64,000 nucleotides of DNA from Torulaspora globosa (GCF_014133895.1 NC_050731.1:372001-436000), one strand, 5' to 3'. Shown: positions 28,301-37,849, counted from the stretch's first letter. Made by a program: numbers and translations. Notes: a model not told the origin generated them from the letters alone.

Positions 28301-30199
28301 GATGTAATTGTCGCGAAAGACAGTACGCCGTTCGAGGTTCACTGTGGTCTCTGGCTTTACCTACTGAAAGAGCTCACTGGGTGTTCTGAGGACGAGCGAA
28401 AGGAAGTGAAAAACGGGGCGATTCAAACTCTCTTTAGAATAATAGACTCGCATTCTGCATATTTTCCAAGTTGGAAGCTTATTTTTTTGGAAGTGATCAA
28501 ACCATTGCTCTCTACCAAGAGAGATGCGAATCAGCTTCTAAATGACGTCGAATTTTGGAATCACACATTAGAAGGCTTGGTAAAGCTGTACCCTGTCCAT
28601 TTTGGCAATTTTTCGGATGAAGGTAGTGCAAGAGAGGAATGGATAACTCTATTGAACTTTCTGCAATTACTGCTTAACTCTGGTTTGCCTGAGGTATCAT
28701 ACGTCGCAATTGTCAACTATCGAACCCTCCTGAAGGCTATGGTGAACCTGAAAAAAGTGCCACAGGAAGTGCTGGCAAAATGTGTATCAATATGGAGCGG
28801 GTATGATGTTGTGTACAACGATATGCCTTCATCAAATTCCCCCATCCAGAAAAACGGATATGACTGCATACACGAACTAATAACATCTTTTCCTTATTTA
28901 TATGAAATCGTCACCACCTATCAAAAGATGTCTGTCGAATTTGTGGAAATCACTCTGAATCTTTTCAACTCCGCTGTCAGATATCCCCTGCTCCCTGAGC
29001 ACACTAAAGATAACCTCAAGCCTTCATCATTACAATCAGCAGTTCTAAGCGGTTTAGAAATCTTCCGCCCATCTCATGATGATGATGTCGATACTCTAAT
29101 CCTCTACCAACTGAGTGTGATAGTAACGCTGCCTTTTGAAACTCGAGAGAAGATTGAAAAGAAGCTGCTACCGAAGCTGCCTAACTCCTCAAAAGCTCGC
29201 CTACCAACTTTTGGGGCCGTCAGTGCAAGCGCACTTGAGATTTTCAATAAGCGGTTACTTAACGGGAAAGTTGATAGCTGGGGTCCCTTGAAGGAGAAAT
29301 ACACCATCAAAATGTTCAAAAATTTGGGCGAGGTCATCCGTCGTAAATCTCTAATTCGCAACGCAGGAAATGAATCGCCAATCTACACGGCAGCTTGCGA
29401 AGCCTGTGCAATACTGACTAATAGGATCTTTGGCTTATTTTCAACGTCCAAGATGTCTGTTCAAGTTCAAGATAATTTCTTCGATGTTTTCATAGAAATC
29501 GCCTCATCGCCCCTTCAAAGGATTGATATGGTTACAGATTCCGAAACCGAACATTTTGATGCTAACGCTTATTCAATGTTGAGAAACATTTTCATCAGAC
29601 AGGACGTAATAGGACTCTTCAAACAAGCACAGATTGAGAAAATCTTATCTTCTGTATGGGCTGGTTCTTTCTTGTACGAAAAAGATGAAATCGAAATGGA
29701 AATAATGAATCGAAATCAGTCATTGAGAGATCTAGCCAAAGGTTTGGCCAATTTTGATTTTGATTATATTGCTGCTTCAACCGTCGAAACAACTGTCCTT
29801 AGTAAGAGCGAATGCGCTTTGATCTGTCTCCGAGATCTAGTTCACTTTGTCCGATTTTCTGAAGAGCAGTTTGAGACTTTGAGGAAGCTTTGTGCGCCTT
29901 ATCTCGTTTGCCGTATTGCTTTCGTTCTTAGACGCTTTATCTCACATGAATCTCTCAGAAGAATGGCTCCAATTCCAAAGATACGCAAGCTTGAATTGCA
30001 AATATTGATCCATGGACTGCATGGTATCGTTGAAGATTTGCTAATCGGGTCAAACTCATCAAAGGATGCTATTTGCAATGATTTGAAGTTACTTCATCCG
30101 TTGATCTTACGGGCGATGCCGCTGTCGCATATGCTAGAGAATTTACAGAAAGAACTGCTGGACCTGTCTCTCGGACTAACTAAATTGACTTCAAACTAA
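25337..30199 (+). CDS. MON2: Mon2, endosome-Golgi trafficking scaffold
   Basis: Mon2 is a very large peripheral membrane protein related to the Sec7 Arf-GEF family but lacking the Sec7 catalytic domain. It works with Dop1 and Neo1 in endosome-to-Golgi transport. The product has 1620 residues (1636 in S. cerevisiae) in one uninterrupted frame. The N-terminal 200 residues are the DCB domain (SVEFNTFWKQLNSELQILSSEAKKR), followed by the HUS-like region and long HEAT-type alpha-helical repeats to the end. No Sec7 motif was seen. AT-richer than the flanking GC-rich genes. Confidence 0.97.
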   Translation: MTAASVEFNTFWKQLNSELQILSSEAKKRSAAIRVASDRSLEILRSVRSYEELSRHSEFVTPFVMSCSSKNAKLTTISMQCLQRLSSTPCLPSDRLSDVLDAFVLATQLALDLKLKVLQVLPIFFKNYAYHICGPLCVKILKCCSDLLQSSNKSPMVVGTASATLQQLMDEIFERLIPRKAENATQAENEKIYDVLVGNNESIKVDVYRHDANVLFSDLCSSFEVSDSPSKIGREPQLDMRNLPIDYGLEILESVLKNSTSLFLTYGDLQFLLRTKTVPFLLRCIQSSMNFAIVVRSYRCIKLLIRKEYLSVLELELEVVLSLMIHGISVESETPIWKKVLSLEVFSEMARNFDLLCAIFMTYDNYSDKKHILTSLLWECHRLLCQEDIRNCLCESPIIQRMELPIVTGEAFNSRTQLIHMLDKASPPPVSYIYLVWLILSISNEWSYGFSLAALELPGDSAKNHGPESEDLQTIYKGTFPELFSISKKFLYSTALDVSLFHSVVRAFQKLAHAAGILSLAEQLNQCVAIFSISIVKNTEGWPEVPQIAQPQQALAPNSAIKSEEASYAVAEKVYQGARSKLPYRNINQAQLSLFRALISLSVSLGQTLPPSTWTYILKTWQWISYYVNGPSADFMEGFYLEDVPSPPLISKNDLVTIENTTRKLLETTISYSDSGFKTLVEKLISESNDILASCTKGRSKEDSSQASIPACRYNKTFFISELGELTVCNLDRFANSRSGREYWLSISNYLTSLIADRNVSTVAIRLYASKTLTDIIRKACIKIGEVEDPTARNKKFQSFECLVIDPLMNSIEALKNLDITKDAIYSGLVRAESEILLQSLSTLKNILNEFGDIMTETWPTVFKIINSPFYWNSESIDNMLSADEDDSSLVNGIAQKHIEMIQVSYDVFKLVSDDFLQTLPLEVIKCVIDTIVHFVTQKQNLNISFSSLSQFWSLGDYFRMQESANQNAWLGIDSSRFVDNITKGKLMDVIVAKDSTPFEVHCGLWLYLLKELTGCSEDERKEVKNGAIQTLFRIIDSHSAYFPSWKLIFLEVIKPLLSTKRDANQLLNDVEFWNHTLEGLVKLYPVHFGNFSDEGSAREEWITLLNFLQLLLNSGLPEVSYVAIVNYRTLLKAMVNLKKVPQEVLAKCVSIWSGYDVVYNDMPSSNSPIQKNGYDCIHELITSFPYLYEIVTTYQKMSVEFVEITLNLFNSAVRYPLLPEHTKDNLKPSSLQSAVLSGLEIFRPSHDDDVDTLILYQLSVIVTLPFETREKIEKKLLPKLPNSSKARLPTFGAVSASALEIFNKRLLNGKVDSWGPLKEKYTIKMFKNLGEVIRRKSLIRNAGNESPIYTAACEACAILTNRIFGLFSTSKMSVQVQDNFFDVFIEIASSPLQRIDMVTDSETEHFDANAYSMLRNIFIRQDVIGLFKQAQIEKILSSVWAGSFLYEKDEIEMEIMNRNQSLRDLAKGLANFDFDYIAASTVETTVLSKSECALICLRDLVHFVRFSEEQFETLRKLCAPYLVCRIAFVLRRFISHESLRRMAPIPKIRKLELQILIHGLHGIVEDLLIGSNSSKDAICNDLKLLHPLILRAMPLSHMLENLQKELLDLSLGLTKLTSN

Positions 30200-30372
30200 G
30201 CAAATCATACAACCATTAAATGGAAGGGACAGGTTGCAGCTGACCAACTGCGCGAACGATTCCAAATCCGTTTTCTTTCACATGTAGAAAACATCTTACT
30301 TCTAAACCATTAGTGAACTATTTAGAAACGTTTAACGATTTGGCCTGAAATATTTACCAACGCCGACTGATA

Positions 30373-32898
30373 CTATTTCTTCCAGGACAACAATGGTGTC
30401 AAATCTTCAGGTCCGCAAGCCATATTAAAAAAGGTATGATGTAAAAGCTCCTCTGTTGATGCTCTGTATCTGACATCAACACAGAGGCAAACACTTAAAA
30501 ATCTCTTGATCTCAAGGGACAAGGTTTCAGGGTGCTTCAATTTCGGAGTTCCATTGGTCGCTATCAGGTACAAAGCTTTCAAAGGGTCTTCATTCAAATA
30601 TGGAGGTTCACCTTCAAGCATTTCGATACCCATTATGCCTAGCGACCATACATCAACTTTTTCATCATATTCACGTTGCTTGACAACTTCTGGAGCCATC
30701 CAGTAAGGTGTGCCAACCATGGTTGCCCTTTTACTTCTTTTGTCCGTTAGTTTGGCACAAAACCCAAAATCAGTAATCTTAACACGAGCTCTTGTATCTA
30801 GTAGAACGTTATCGGACTTTATGTCTCGATGGATGATGTTCTTGTCATGCAAAAATCGTAAACCGTGGCATGTTTCGCGGACGATATAAGCGATCTGAGG
30901 TTCAGTTAACGGAGAGTTCATGCTTCCATTTGACGGACTGTTTTCTATAATGTCTGTCAAGGAACCGCCTTCCATGAATTCCATTACAACCCATAAATCA
31001 TCTTCAGTCTTAAGATAAGCTTCAAGGAAATTTACTATGTTCTTGTGCCGAGAGTCCTTCATGACTAATATTTCATTGACAATCAATTCTTTTCGCGGCT
31101 GCTTGGACAGGATCATTTGTTTGATGGCCACCTTATCTCCTGCTTGCGAACGCTCTTGATTATTATCTAGCTCCTCTTCAGTAAGCTTGGGAGGGAGCAT
31201 TATTCTTTGCGCCAGGTAGACTGAACCGCTAGCACCTTGACCAGCCTTTTCGATCATGTTAAAATAAGGCGAAGGGTCAAGATTCAACGCCACCGTATTC
31301 AACTTAGCCATTATCTCGGCATTAGACATGGATGGCTTGGTTGGCTTTCGCTGTTTAGTAACACCAGCATGACTTTTCTGCTCCGTTAGTGGCTTCTTTG
31401 GAGCCTGTCTCAAGGGTTGCAAAGGCTGCTGCTCTGCTCTATGGGTAGTTGGAGAAGGTCGCTGGTCTTCTGATCTTTCATAATGCGCTTGTGTGGAACT
31501 TGAGCCCAAATTACTAGTTTGCACATTTTTCTGGGCAGTTCGTACCGCAGACGGAGGTTGAGGTGCTGCTCGCTGAGGATGCAACCTCGGTGGTATGGCA
31601 GTTCCTTGTTGAGGACTTATGTCTCGCGTATTTTGTTCTGATGATTTTGATGCATAGGTGGTAGGCTGTTTTGCATATGGATTGACATTATTGTGATGTG
31701 GCCGGTATCCAGTGGATTGATAACTTGTTTGTTGACCATGCTGCTGCTGCTGATGGCTTTGTTGCTGAAAATTGGCGTGAGGTAAGTTACGCTGCCCATA
31801 GGGGCTATTAGGTGAATGACCACTTCCTGCTTGTTGTGTATGTCTCGGATGCTGTGTTTGCTGCTGATAAGGTGTAAAATGTTGCGGCGATGGTGTGTTT
31901 GTTTTTAGAAGCGGTAGAGTAGCTTTTTCAGGCACTCTGGAAACTTTGGTATTAGGAGGTGATGGAGCGTGTCTCTGCGCTAACAAACCAGTTGGACCGA
32001 CAGAGCTGTTGCTCGCATTCAAATTCTTATAGATGTTATTACTGCTCGACTTCAACGAGCTACCACTTTTAGCTGCATTAAGCGGCGGATGCTGACTTGC
32101 ATTATTGATGCTGGGGTTACTGGCGTTTCCCGAGATTCCGTTGTACTCCTGGTAAAACCGCAATACTTGGATCACTGCGGCGGAATCATTGTTCCAATCT
32201 TCGCCTGTAATCCTCGAATGCTTCAGAAGCTTCTCCCAGTTAGAAGGCATTCCGACAAAACTGCCAGTCTCGGGGTCAAACCCGACATGCACCTTATGAG
32301 TAAAATTCGTAGGTGACGAAACACCGCTTAGTAGTGGGCATTTGGCAAAGATTGCATCTAACCAACTATGCAGTTCCTGCTCCGTCTTGGGAGATATGAA
32401 TATCGATTTTCTCGAGCCAGAGTCTCCAGTGTTTCCAGAACCGCTGGAACCTGTGGACGCCGACGAGTTCGATGAGCTTGACAGCCGCTCGTTCGACCGA
32501 ACGATCTCAAAGCAATTCTGTTTCAGCTGATTTCTGCTGACACTTACGATACTCGTCAACGGGATCTGCAAAACGGGATCATCCGCAACCTTGTCATTCT
32601 TGTAAAGCGCCAAATAAGAATCGTTCAGCACCATGTATCGCTTCTGCCATAGGAACGACAGCAGACCGTCATCCTTATAGGAAACCCATCCGGTTCGTTT
32701 CTTCAAATGCATCGACGATTGAGAACCTGACCCTGCACCCATGCTACGCTGAATATCAATCTGACTGGCAAGCTTCGTAAGAGGTTGCGTCTGGTTGAAC
32801 CCAGATGAACTTTTTCCTAGTCCCGGTGGTCTGGGAGCTGGTCCTATGTTCTGAAATTCATTATCGGAAATATTATTTGCTGCTGCAGAGAGCGACAT
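30373..32898 (-). CDS. CLA4: PAK-family kinase Cla4 (ancestor of CLA4/SKM1)
   Basis: Cla4 is a Cdc42-activated kinase for septin assembly, budding and mitotic exit. The 841 residues match Cla4 (842). Domains in order: PH at about 65-187, CRIB/p21-binding at about 194-235 (ISSPTNFTHKVHVGFD), a long Gln/Pro/Ser/His-rich linker to about 540, and the kinase domain at about 550-825. Catalytic features are GQGASGSVYLAQ, VAIKQ, HRDIKSDN, DFGFC and GTPYWMAPEV. In S. cerevisiae CLA4 (YNL298W) and SKM1 (YOL113W) are duplicates; here the single copy lies between MON2 (YNL297C) and PTH4 (YOL114C), as expected before duplication. Confidence 0.97.
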   Translation of the reverse strand: MSLSAAANNISDNEFQNIGPAPRPPGLGKSSSGFNQTQPLTKLASQIDIQRSMGAGSGSQSSMHLKKRTGWVSYKDDGLLSFLWQKRYMVLNDSYLALYKNDKVADDPVLQIPLTSIVSVSRNQLKQNCFEIVRSNERLSSSSNSSASTGSSGSGNTGDSGSRKSIFISPKTEQELHSWLDAIFAKCPLLSGVSSPTNFTHKVHVGFDPETGSFVGMPSNWEKLLKHSRITGEDWNNDSAAVIQVLRFYQEYNGISGNASNPSINNASQHPPLNAAKSGSSLKSSSNNIYKNLNASNSSVGPTGLLAQRHAPSPPNTKVSRVPEKATLPLLKTNTPSPQHFTPYQQQTQHPRHTQQAGSGHSPNSPYGQRNLPHANFQQQSHQQQQHGQQTSYQSTGYRPHHNNVNPYAKQPTTYASKSSEQNTRDISPQQGTAIPPRLHPQRAAPQPPSAVRTAQKNVQTSNLGSSSTQAHYERSEDQRPSPTTHRAEQQPLQPLRQAPKKPLTEQKSHAGVTKQRKPTKPSMSNAEIMAKLNTVALNLDPSPYFNMIEKAGQGASGSVYLAQRIMLPPKLTEEELDNNQERSQAGDKVAIKQMILSKQPRKELIVNEILVMKDSRHKNIVNFLEAYLKTEDDLWVVMEFMEGGSLTDIIENSPSNGSMNSPLTEPQIAYIVRETCHGLRFLHDKNIIHRDIKSDNVLLDTRARVKITDFGFCAKLTDKRSKRATMVGTPYWMAPEVVKQREYDEKVDVWSLGIMGIEMLEGEPPYLNEDPLKALYLIATNGTPKLKHPETLSLEIKRFLSVCLCVDVRYRASTEELLHHTFFNMACGPEDLTPLLSWKK

Positions 32899-33426
32899 CC
32901 TTGTTAAGCACTCTCTGATATAAATAACGACACTTTCTGAGCCTCCGTTTCACTAGATCGCTTCCTTCCCCGTGTAATACGTGTTCGTCTACTCCCAAAT
33001 CCGGTCTTTCTGAACTAGTAGGACAACGATACACCACCCTACAACAGTCAGTTCAACTATCCGGCCTTGTCGTATGCTTTCCAGCGCGTTTCCAACTATC
33101 AAACTGCCATCCATAGTCTATTCTCTAAGCTGTTTCACCATCAAGTGGAAGCCACGTTGAGATCTGGAGCAGAAAGAAACTCTCCCGATCTAACATCTAT
33201 TTCCTAATCCGGCAACTTCGCTTCCTAAAACAGCGAATTTCCCTTTCAGGAAAGTGGGGCTCGCGTCAATTTGAAATTTCGTGTGTATCACGTGCATCTC
33301 ACGTGATATCAAATTCAATAGCATTCTGCACGAAAAATCTGCTGGCGACGAAGATTTTAGATGGACAGCTTATATGGCGCCAGAAACTGGTTCTGTGACG
33401 TCTGGTTTCTTGAAGAACTAAGAAGC
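32899..33426. promoter_or_regulatory. Divergent promoter CLA4/PTH4 with paired CACGTG sites
   Basis: No gene is supported between CLA4 and PTH4 (the longer PTH4 start at 33361 lies inside). Two CACGTG boxes at 33289-33294 and 33300-33305 form an inverted pair, ATCACGTG and CACGTGAT, separated by five bases. CACGTG is bound by Cbf1, Pho4 or Tye7. They sit 130-140 bases before the shorter PTH4 ATG and about 400 from CLA4, so they more likely serve PTH4. Confidence 0.5.
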
Positions 33427-33969
33427 ATGTTGCGGGGAGTCTCATTTTTGTTCAAGAGGCAGCTCTCGAGTTCATATTCTCCTGCCGGGGAATGTTCGGA
33501 ATCCTTGGAGTTGGCGAAGCAATGGCTTCGCCAACTCAACGTTCATTCGGTACCGTTGAAGTTGTTTTCAGTCAGATATGACAGGTCAAGTGGCCCTGGG
33601 GGCCAGAATGTTAATAAAGTGAATAGCAAATGTACTCTAGTCTTATATAGCTTTTCTTCCTGTTCATGGATTCCAGAGGCTGTCAGAGACCAATTAAAGG
33701 AGAAGAATATGCGATACTATGCCAAGGGCAGCGATTCCCTTGTGATTCAGTCGGATGAATCTAGATCACGGGAGTCCAACAGGCAGATTTGCGTCGAAAA
33801 GCTGGTGAAGGAAATCAAGAAGACTTGCAAGTTTCCGGGAAAAGCCTCTGAGGAGACGCTGGAGAAGTGGGACACTATAAAAGATAAGGCTAACGAGAGT
33901 CGGATGAGAAAGAAGAAGCTTAATAGTGATAGGAAAAAACTCCGAGGTAAAAATAATTTTACATATTAA
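33427..33969 (+). CDS. PTH4: Mitochondrial peptidyl-tRNA hydrolase-like protein Pth4 (GGQ family, YOL114C)
   Basis: Pth4 is the yeast counterpart of ICT1: a small GGQ-motif hydrolase of the release-factor fold that can rescue stalled mitochondrial ribosomes. The RSSGPGGQNVNKVNSK motif is intact, and the C-terminus is the usual basic tail (KANESRMRKKKLNSDRKKLRGKNN). Two in-frame ATGs exist. The one at 33427 begins a typical presequence (MLRGVSFLFKRQLSSSYS) and gives 180 residues; the one at 33361 gives 202, equal to the S. cerevisiae length, but adds an acidic, aromatic leader. I prefer 33427. A perfect 12-bp hairpin lies at 33508-33537 in the coding sequence. Confidence 0.9.
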   Translation: MLRGVSFLFKRQLSSSYSPAGECSESLELAKQWLRQLNVHSVPLKLFSVRYDRSSGPGGQNVNKVNSKCTLVLYSFSSCSWIPEAVRDQLKEKNMRYYAKGSDSLVIQSDESRSRESNRQICVEKLVKEIKKTCKFPGKASEETLEKWDTIKDKANESRMRKKKLNSDRKKLRGKNNFTY

Positions 33970-34021
33970 TTATTTCGAATGATGATGACGTAGTTCTATA
34001 ATCTATTTTATACTCCGATCC

Positions 34022-36067
34022 CTAGCTATGATCAGCGCTAGCGTTCGATAACGCATTACTTTTCCCCAGCCAATAATCCCTTCTAGTTTGCGCGTCTACT
34101 GTTATCTTCTTGAGAGCAGCCTCGGGTTTTCCACTCGCGCCTACTTCGGCATCCTCTGTATTCTCCTTTTCAGTGGTTCCGCTGCTCTCCCGTGCATCTA
34201 ATGGATTGTAGTCATCCTCCCCCTCTCCGTCATCATTGGTCGATATTCCCATTAAACTGTCCACAGATTGCTTTTTCTTTTCGCTCCTGCTGTCTTTTGG
34301 AGAGTTTTTTGGTTTTGTAGCCCGCTTCTTCCTTGCAGGCTCCTCTACGTGATATGCGTCCTCACCCTTCCCGTTGAGGCCCTCGTCGCTACTATAGTCT
34401 GTGAATACTTCCTCATGAACGATTCTGGTTCGTTTCTTGTGGTAATTTTCGTTCTCAATAATGGCCTTGTTCTCCACAAGATCTCTCTCGTCATTGAAAT
34501 CTCTTGGCTTGCCACGATACTTTATCACATTTCCCAATATGCTTCTGCCAACTCTATCTTTAAATGTCGCCATATCGAGTTCGAAACATCTGTCTGTCAA
34601 TAAATCAAAAGCCCCAGCAAAAGACTTCTTAATGTCTCGAAGATTGAAAGATCCGCGACTGATGTTATTGGTCGGATCGCCAGGATCCTGAATGGCTAAA
34701 GTGAATGGACTTCTACCGGGCTGTAAATCTTTCCATTCACGTTTTGGAATATATGCAGGGTGCCCGTCTTGCACAGTTATCCCAACGTCATCGTAACCAA
34801 AGTTTTTACCATATAATTCGAAGAGATCTATTAGCAAGACCCCCAGGTTATCTCTGGGATCAATTTCTCCGGTGGCAACTCTTGGATGCAGATGCAAAAA
34901 CGAATATACGAGACATATGATGCTGAACCCGCCTAGACCACCGGTATGAACGTTGTTAAGCCTCCTGGAGTGAAGAAACTGTTTCACGATCAGCACTAGC
35001 TCTCGCAAACCAGGCGTCTCCTCTAACCACTCCCTTATCAGCTTGGCGGCTTCTAAGCCGTTTGTGCGTTCGAAGGAGACATCGATATGGATCTGCGAAT
35101 GTGGTTCAACGAATTTGATGATCGGTACACGAGCCTTGGCTATGACCTCCACCTGGCTCGCGAGCTTTCGTTGCTTTAAGAAGCTAGCCAAAGAATAAAG
35201 ACTATTTCTGTTTTCCTTATCACCACTAGCACTGTTGACCACACAATCGATATCGGAGCCGGGCAGATAAAGGTCGGTAGCGTACGAACCGAATACGTGC
35301 AAATCGGCGTCCGGCCATAGGTCCTTCACCGCCGCACGTATCCTGCTGATTGTCCTATTACGAATTTCAATCTCCTGACGATTAGGGGAGATATAAGCTA
35401 CAAAATCCTTAATCTCCATGGTCAACCAATCTGCAATCTCCTTCTGCTTAGAGTGATCATGGTTCAGGATCCAGGGATAGTCAGTATTCGTGGTGGCTCT
35501 TTTGGATGGAGATAGCTGACCTTCTGCGCCGGCACCATGTGGATGGTCCTGGTCCTCGCCAGATAGCTCAGGTTCTGGTTCTTCTTCTGAGCTGTTAGAA
35601 AGTGCGATAAAGTCTTCGTTCGCTTCCAAGCCATTCTCGGATGTTGCAACACTAAGCTGTGGGCTTTGCCCCGAAGAAACGGTCTCTTCATGTTCGGATT
35701 CCACATCCACTACGGGGACCGAAGGTCGGGGACTGTCATAATGGCCGTCGTAATCATCATAACCATCATCATTATCCTCTTCATCGATAACAAGGATGTC
35801 GTTACTAACGTGGCTCTTTTTCTTTCTTGGAGATCGCGTTTCTATATCGCTTGCATCAAGGTCCAAATTCTCGTACTTGTTAACGTGCTCATCAACTTGA
35901 TTAAACACCTGGAACTGTTTCTCAGCTTTGCTTAACGAAGACTTTCGCATTCGCTTTACGATTCTTTTCTTCCGGTTTCTACTGTCAGAGGATCCGCTGG
36001 GTTTCTTCGAACCGGCACCATTGCTCCTGTTACGGTCGCTGGGCAAACTTGGTGATTTACGACCCAT
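34022..36067 (-). CDS. PAP2: TRAMP poly(A) polymerase Pap2/Trf5
   Basis: This non-canonical poly(A) polymerase tags aberrant nuclear RNAs for the exosome as part of TRAMP. The 681 residues compare with 584 (Pap2/Trf4) and 642 (Trf5); one copy here represents both. The nucleotidyltransferase core begins at about residue 210, with the catalytic motif GSYATDLYLPGSDIDC at about 259-275, whose DxD aspartates bind metal. The PAP-associated domain follows (NLGVLLIDLFELYGKNFGYDD). N- and C-terminal extensions are acidic and basic low-complexity regions. Neighbours CLA4, PTH4 and MSN1 give the YOL113-YOL116 order. Confidence 0.96.
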   Translation of the reverse strand: MGRKSPSLPSDRNRSNGAGSKKPSGSSDSRNRKKRIVKRMRKSSLSKAEKQFQVFNQVDEHVNKYENLDLDASDIETRSPRKKKSHVSNDILVIDEEDNDDGYDDYDGHYDSPRPSVPVVDVESEHEETVSSGQSPQLSVATSENGLEANEDFIALSNSSEEEPEPELSGEDQDHPHGAGAEGQLSPSKRATTNTDYPWILNHDHSKQKEIADWLTMEIKDFVAYISPNRQEIEIRNRTISRIRAAVKDLWPDADLHVFGSYATDLYLPGSDIDCVVNSASGDKENRNSLYSLASFLKQRKLASQVEVIAKARVPIIKFVEPHSQIHIDVSFERTNGLEAAKLIREWLEETPGLRELVLIVKQFLHSRRLNNVHTGGLGGFSIICLVYSFLHLHPRVATGEIDPRDNLGVLLIDLFELYGKNFGYDDVGITVQDGHPAYIPKREWKDLQPGRSPFTLAIQDPGDPTNNISRGSFNLRDIKKSFAGAFDLLTDRCFELDMATFKDRVGRSILGNVIKYRGKPRDFNDERDLVENKAIIENENYHKKRTRIVHEEVFTDYSSDEGLNGKGEDAYHVEEPARKKRATKPKNSPKDSRSEKKKQSVDSLMGISTNDDGEGEDDYNPLDARESSGTTEKENTEDAEVGASGKPEAALKKITVDAQTRRDYWLGKSNALSNASADHS

Positions 36068-36231
36068 TAATCAGTTTGCAGCTTATGCTGGTGATGGTTG
36101 GTATGTTAGCTTCCTTAGCTCATCTCCTGGCAGAAAAATCTACAGCATATGACGTCTGTACGTGCATCATGACAGTAATACCAAAACACATATTAATTTA
36201 AACACAATATAATACATAGCCAAGGCCTCTT

Positions 36232-37386
36232 CTAGCTTCCCCGAAGCTCATCTGGAATGTTCTGGCCCTGGCACAACCAGCCAATGGGTTGTTTGAGTCC
36301 TTTCTCGCGATCTATGAATCTGTAGTCTTCCAGTAAGTTGACGGTGTAATCGAGCGCGTAGCCCTTGGCCAATCCCGTCTCGATTGCCTTGCAGAGCACC
36401 TTCCGGCGCGAATATCTTTTGTTAACGGCTGGGTCCCTTCTCCAGCCCGTCTGGTAAATCAATTCCATTTCTTTTATGGACGGCTGTCCGTTGATTCCCT
36501 CTGTGTATTCTTTCCAGACTTCCATGACTGAATGGGGTGACTTCATGAACTGGAAATTACCGACGAAAAGGCTTCTTTTTCTCTTTCTTCCGGTGACCGT
36601 CAGGTACTGCTCTTCGGTCAGGCCATTCTCCACTTCCGCAGTGCCATTGTGATGCGGCTGATGCACCTCATTGTTCACCCCAGCAGCCGCTGGATTCGGG
36701 GCGCCATTTGGATTCTGATAAAGCGGATGTTCACTGATGCTCGACGGGTTCGTCGATTGGCCTGTTCCAGGCGGATGGCTATGGGGATTGTTCAGCGGGC
36801 TGAAGTCATCGTAGGGAATAATAGAGGAGCCGAACTGCCTCTCATCGCTTCCGTGATCGCCAGGGCCGCGCGGACCTTGCTGTTTCATCGAATTATCGCC
36901 GATCCGGCCGTTATGTGTTTCGTTCTCGTTGTCGTTATTCCGGTCATTATCGTTGCTCTCGCCAAACCGATGGCCATAAGAAACGCCATGGTCTATCGGC
37001 TGGCTTACCTTTGGTTTAACTGCGGCGGGACCGCCGCTGCCAAGAATCTCGTCAAAGAAACTCTCTGGCTCAAGCGCCCTACCACTGAGCCGTGGAATGC
37101 TGTGAATCGTTTCGTTCACCGAAGCTGCCGTAGAAGATATCCCATGTAACGCACCAGATAGCTTCTCTCGAAGCACTTCCGCCTGCCGGTTTTGATCATT
37201 TAACAGCGTAGAAACCACCGCGTTCAGATCGCTTATCTGCTGCTGTTGCGCAACAAGAATCATATCGTAGCGTTTGAAATGCTCGTCCAGGTTTCCACTC
37301 AGCATATGAACCATCCTCTCAAACATGCTTATTTGTCGCTCCAAATTGATTACTCGCTCATTCAACCTTACCTCCCCCTGATCCAT
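36232..37386 (-). CDS. MSN1: Transcription factor Msn1 (GCR1_C/HOT1 family)
   Basis: Msn1 regulates invasive growth, glucoamylase and osmotic-stress genes. The 384 residues compare with 382 in S. cerevisiae. The N-terminal part (about 5-75) is a leucine-zipper-like coiled coil (LNERVINLERQISMFERMVH). The middle is Asn/Gly/Pro-rich. The C-terminal GCR1_C DNA-binding domain spans about 285-370 (SVMEVWKEYTEGINGQPSIKE, WRRDPAVNKRYSRRK). Position beside PAP2 matches YOL115W-YOL116W. Confidence 0.95.
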   Translation of the reverse strand: MDQGEVRLNERVINLERQISMFERMVHMLSGNLDEHFKRYDMILVAQQQQISDLNAVVSTLLNDQNRQAEVLREKLSGALHGISSTAASVNETIHSIPRLSGRALEPESFFDEILGSGGPAAVKPKVSQPIDHGVSYGHRFGESNDNDRNNDNENETHNGRIGDNSMKQQGPRGPGDHGSDERQFGSSIIPYDDFSPLNNPHSHPPGTGQSTNPSSISEHPLYQNPNGAPNPAAAGVNNEVHQPHHNGTAEVENGLTEEQYLTVTGRKRKRSLFVGNFQFMKSPHSVMEVWKEYTEGINGQPSIKEMELIYQTGWRRDPAVNKRYSRRKVLCKAIETGLAKGYALDYTVNLLEDYRFIDREKGLKQPIGWLCQGQNIPDELRGS

Positions 37387-37849
37387 AGCGAACTCTGAAT
37401 AAATATCCTAGAACCAGCAATGACTAAAGTAGATACGATTGCCTTTGCGCCAACCAGAAGCCTCGAAGACCCCGTATCGCTTATTTCCACGTCCCCGCAA
37501 GGATCACCTACAGAAACAAAACAAAGGTAGATCGGACCTCGAAAATCGTCTGCTAACGTCTTGGCGAGCCTTGATCGAGCCAAGAACCAAATTATACCAC
37601 CGTTACTTCAAGTTTGGTGATAAATTCTCTGCAGTGTTCAAAGCTTTTCTCGCTCCGCCCGTGGCGAACGGCTGGATCATATTCATTTTATACCATGGGT
37701 CTGACAGCAGAAGCCCAGGTTCCAGAGCACTAGCGGATGGAATGGACCTCAGCTGAAGTGATTAGGTATTTATCTAGTGGTATTAGTTTGTTATTCTTAG
37801 TATACAGGATGAACCGCAACGAGGGCTGGCTTTGATAGTCTTGCGCTTG
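37387..37849. promoter_or_regulatory. MSN1 promoter and TOS6 3' flank
   Basis: About 460 bases with no supportable gene. It must contain the MSN1 promoter (reading leftward) and the TOS6 transcript end. I recognise no specific factor site. Confidence 0.35.

Noticed and set aside
33240..33360. Possible point centromere because of CACGTG (CDEI-like) boxes
   Set aside because: No 80-160 base AT-rich CDEII and no CDEIII TTTCCGAA core follows; the pair is better explained as promoter sites.
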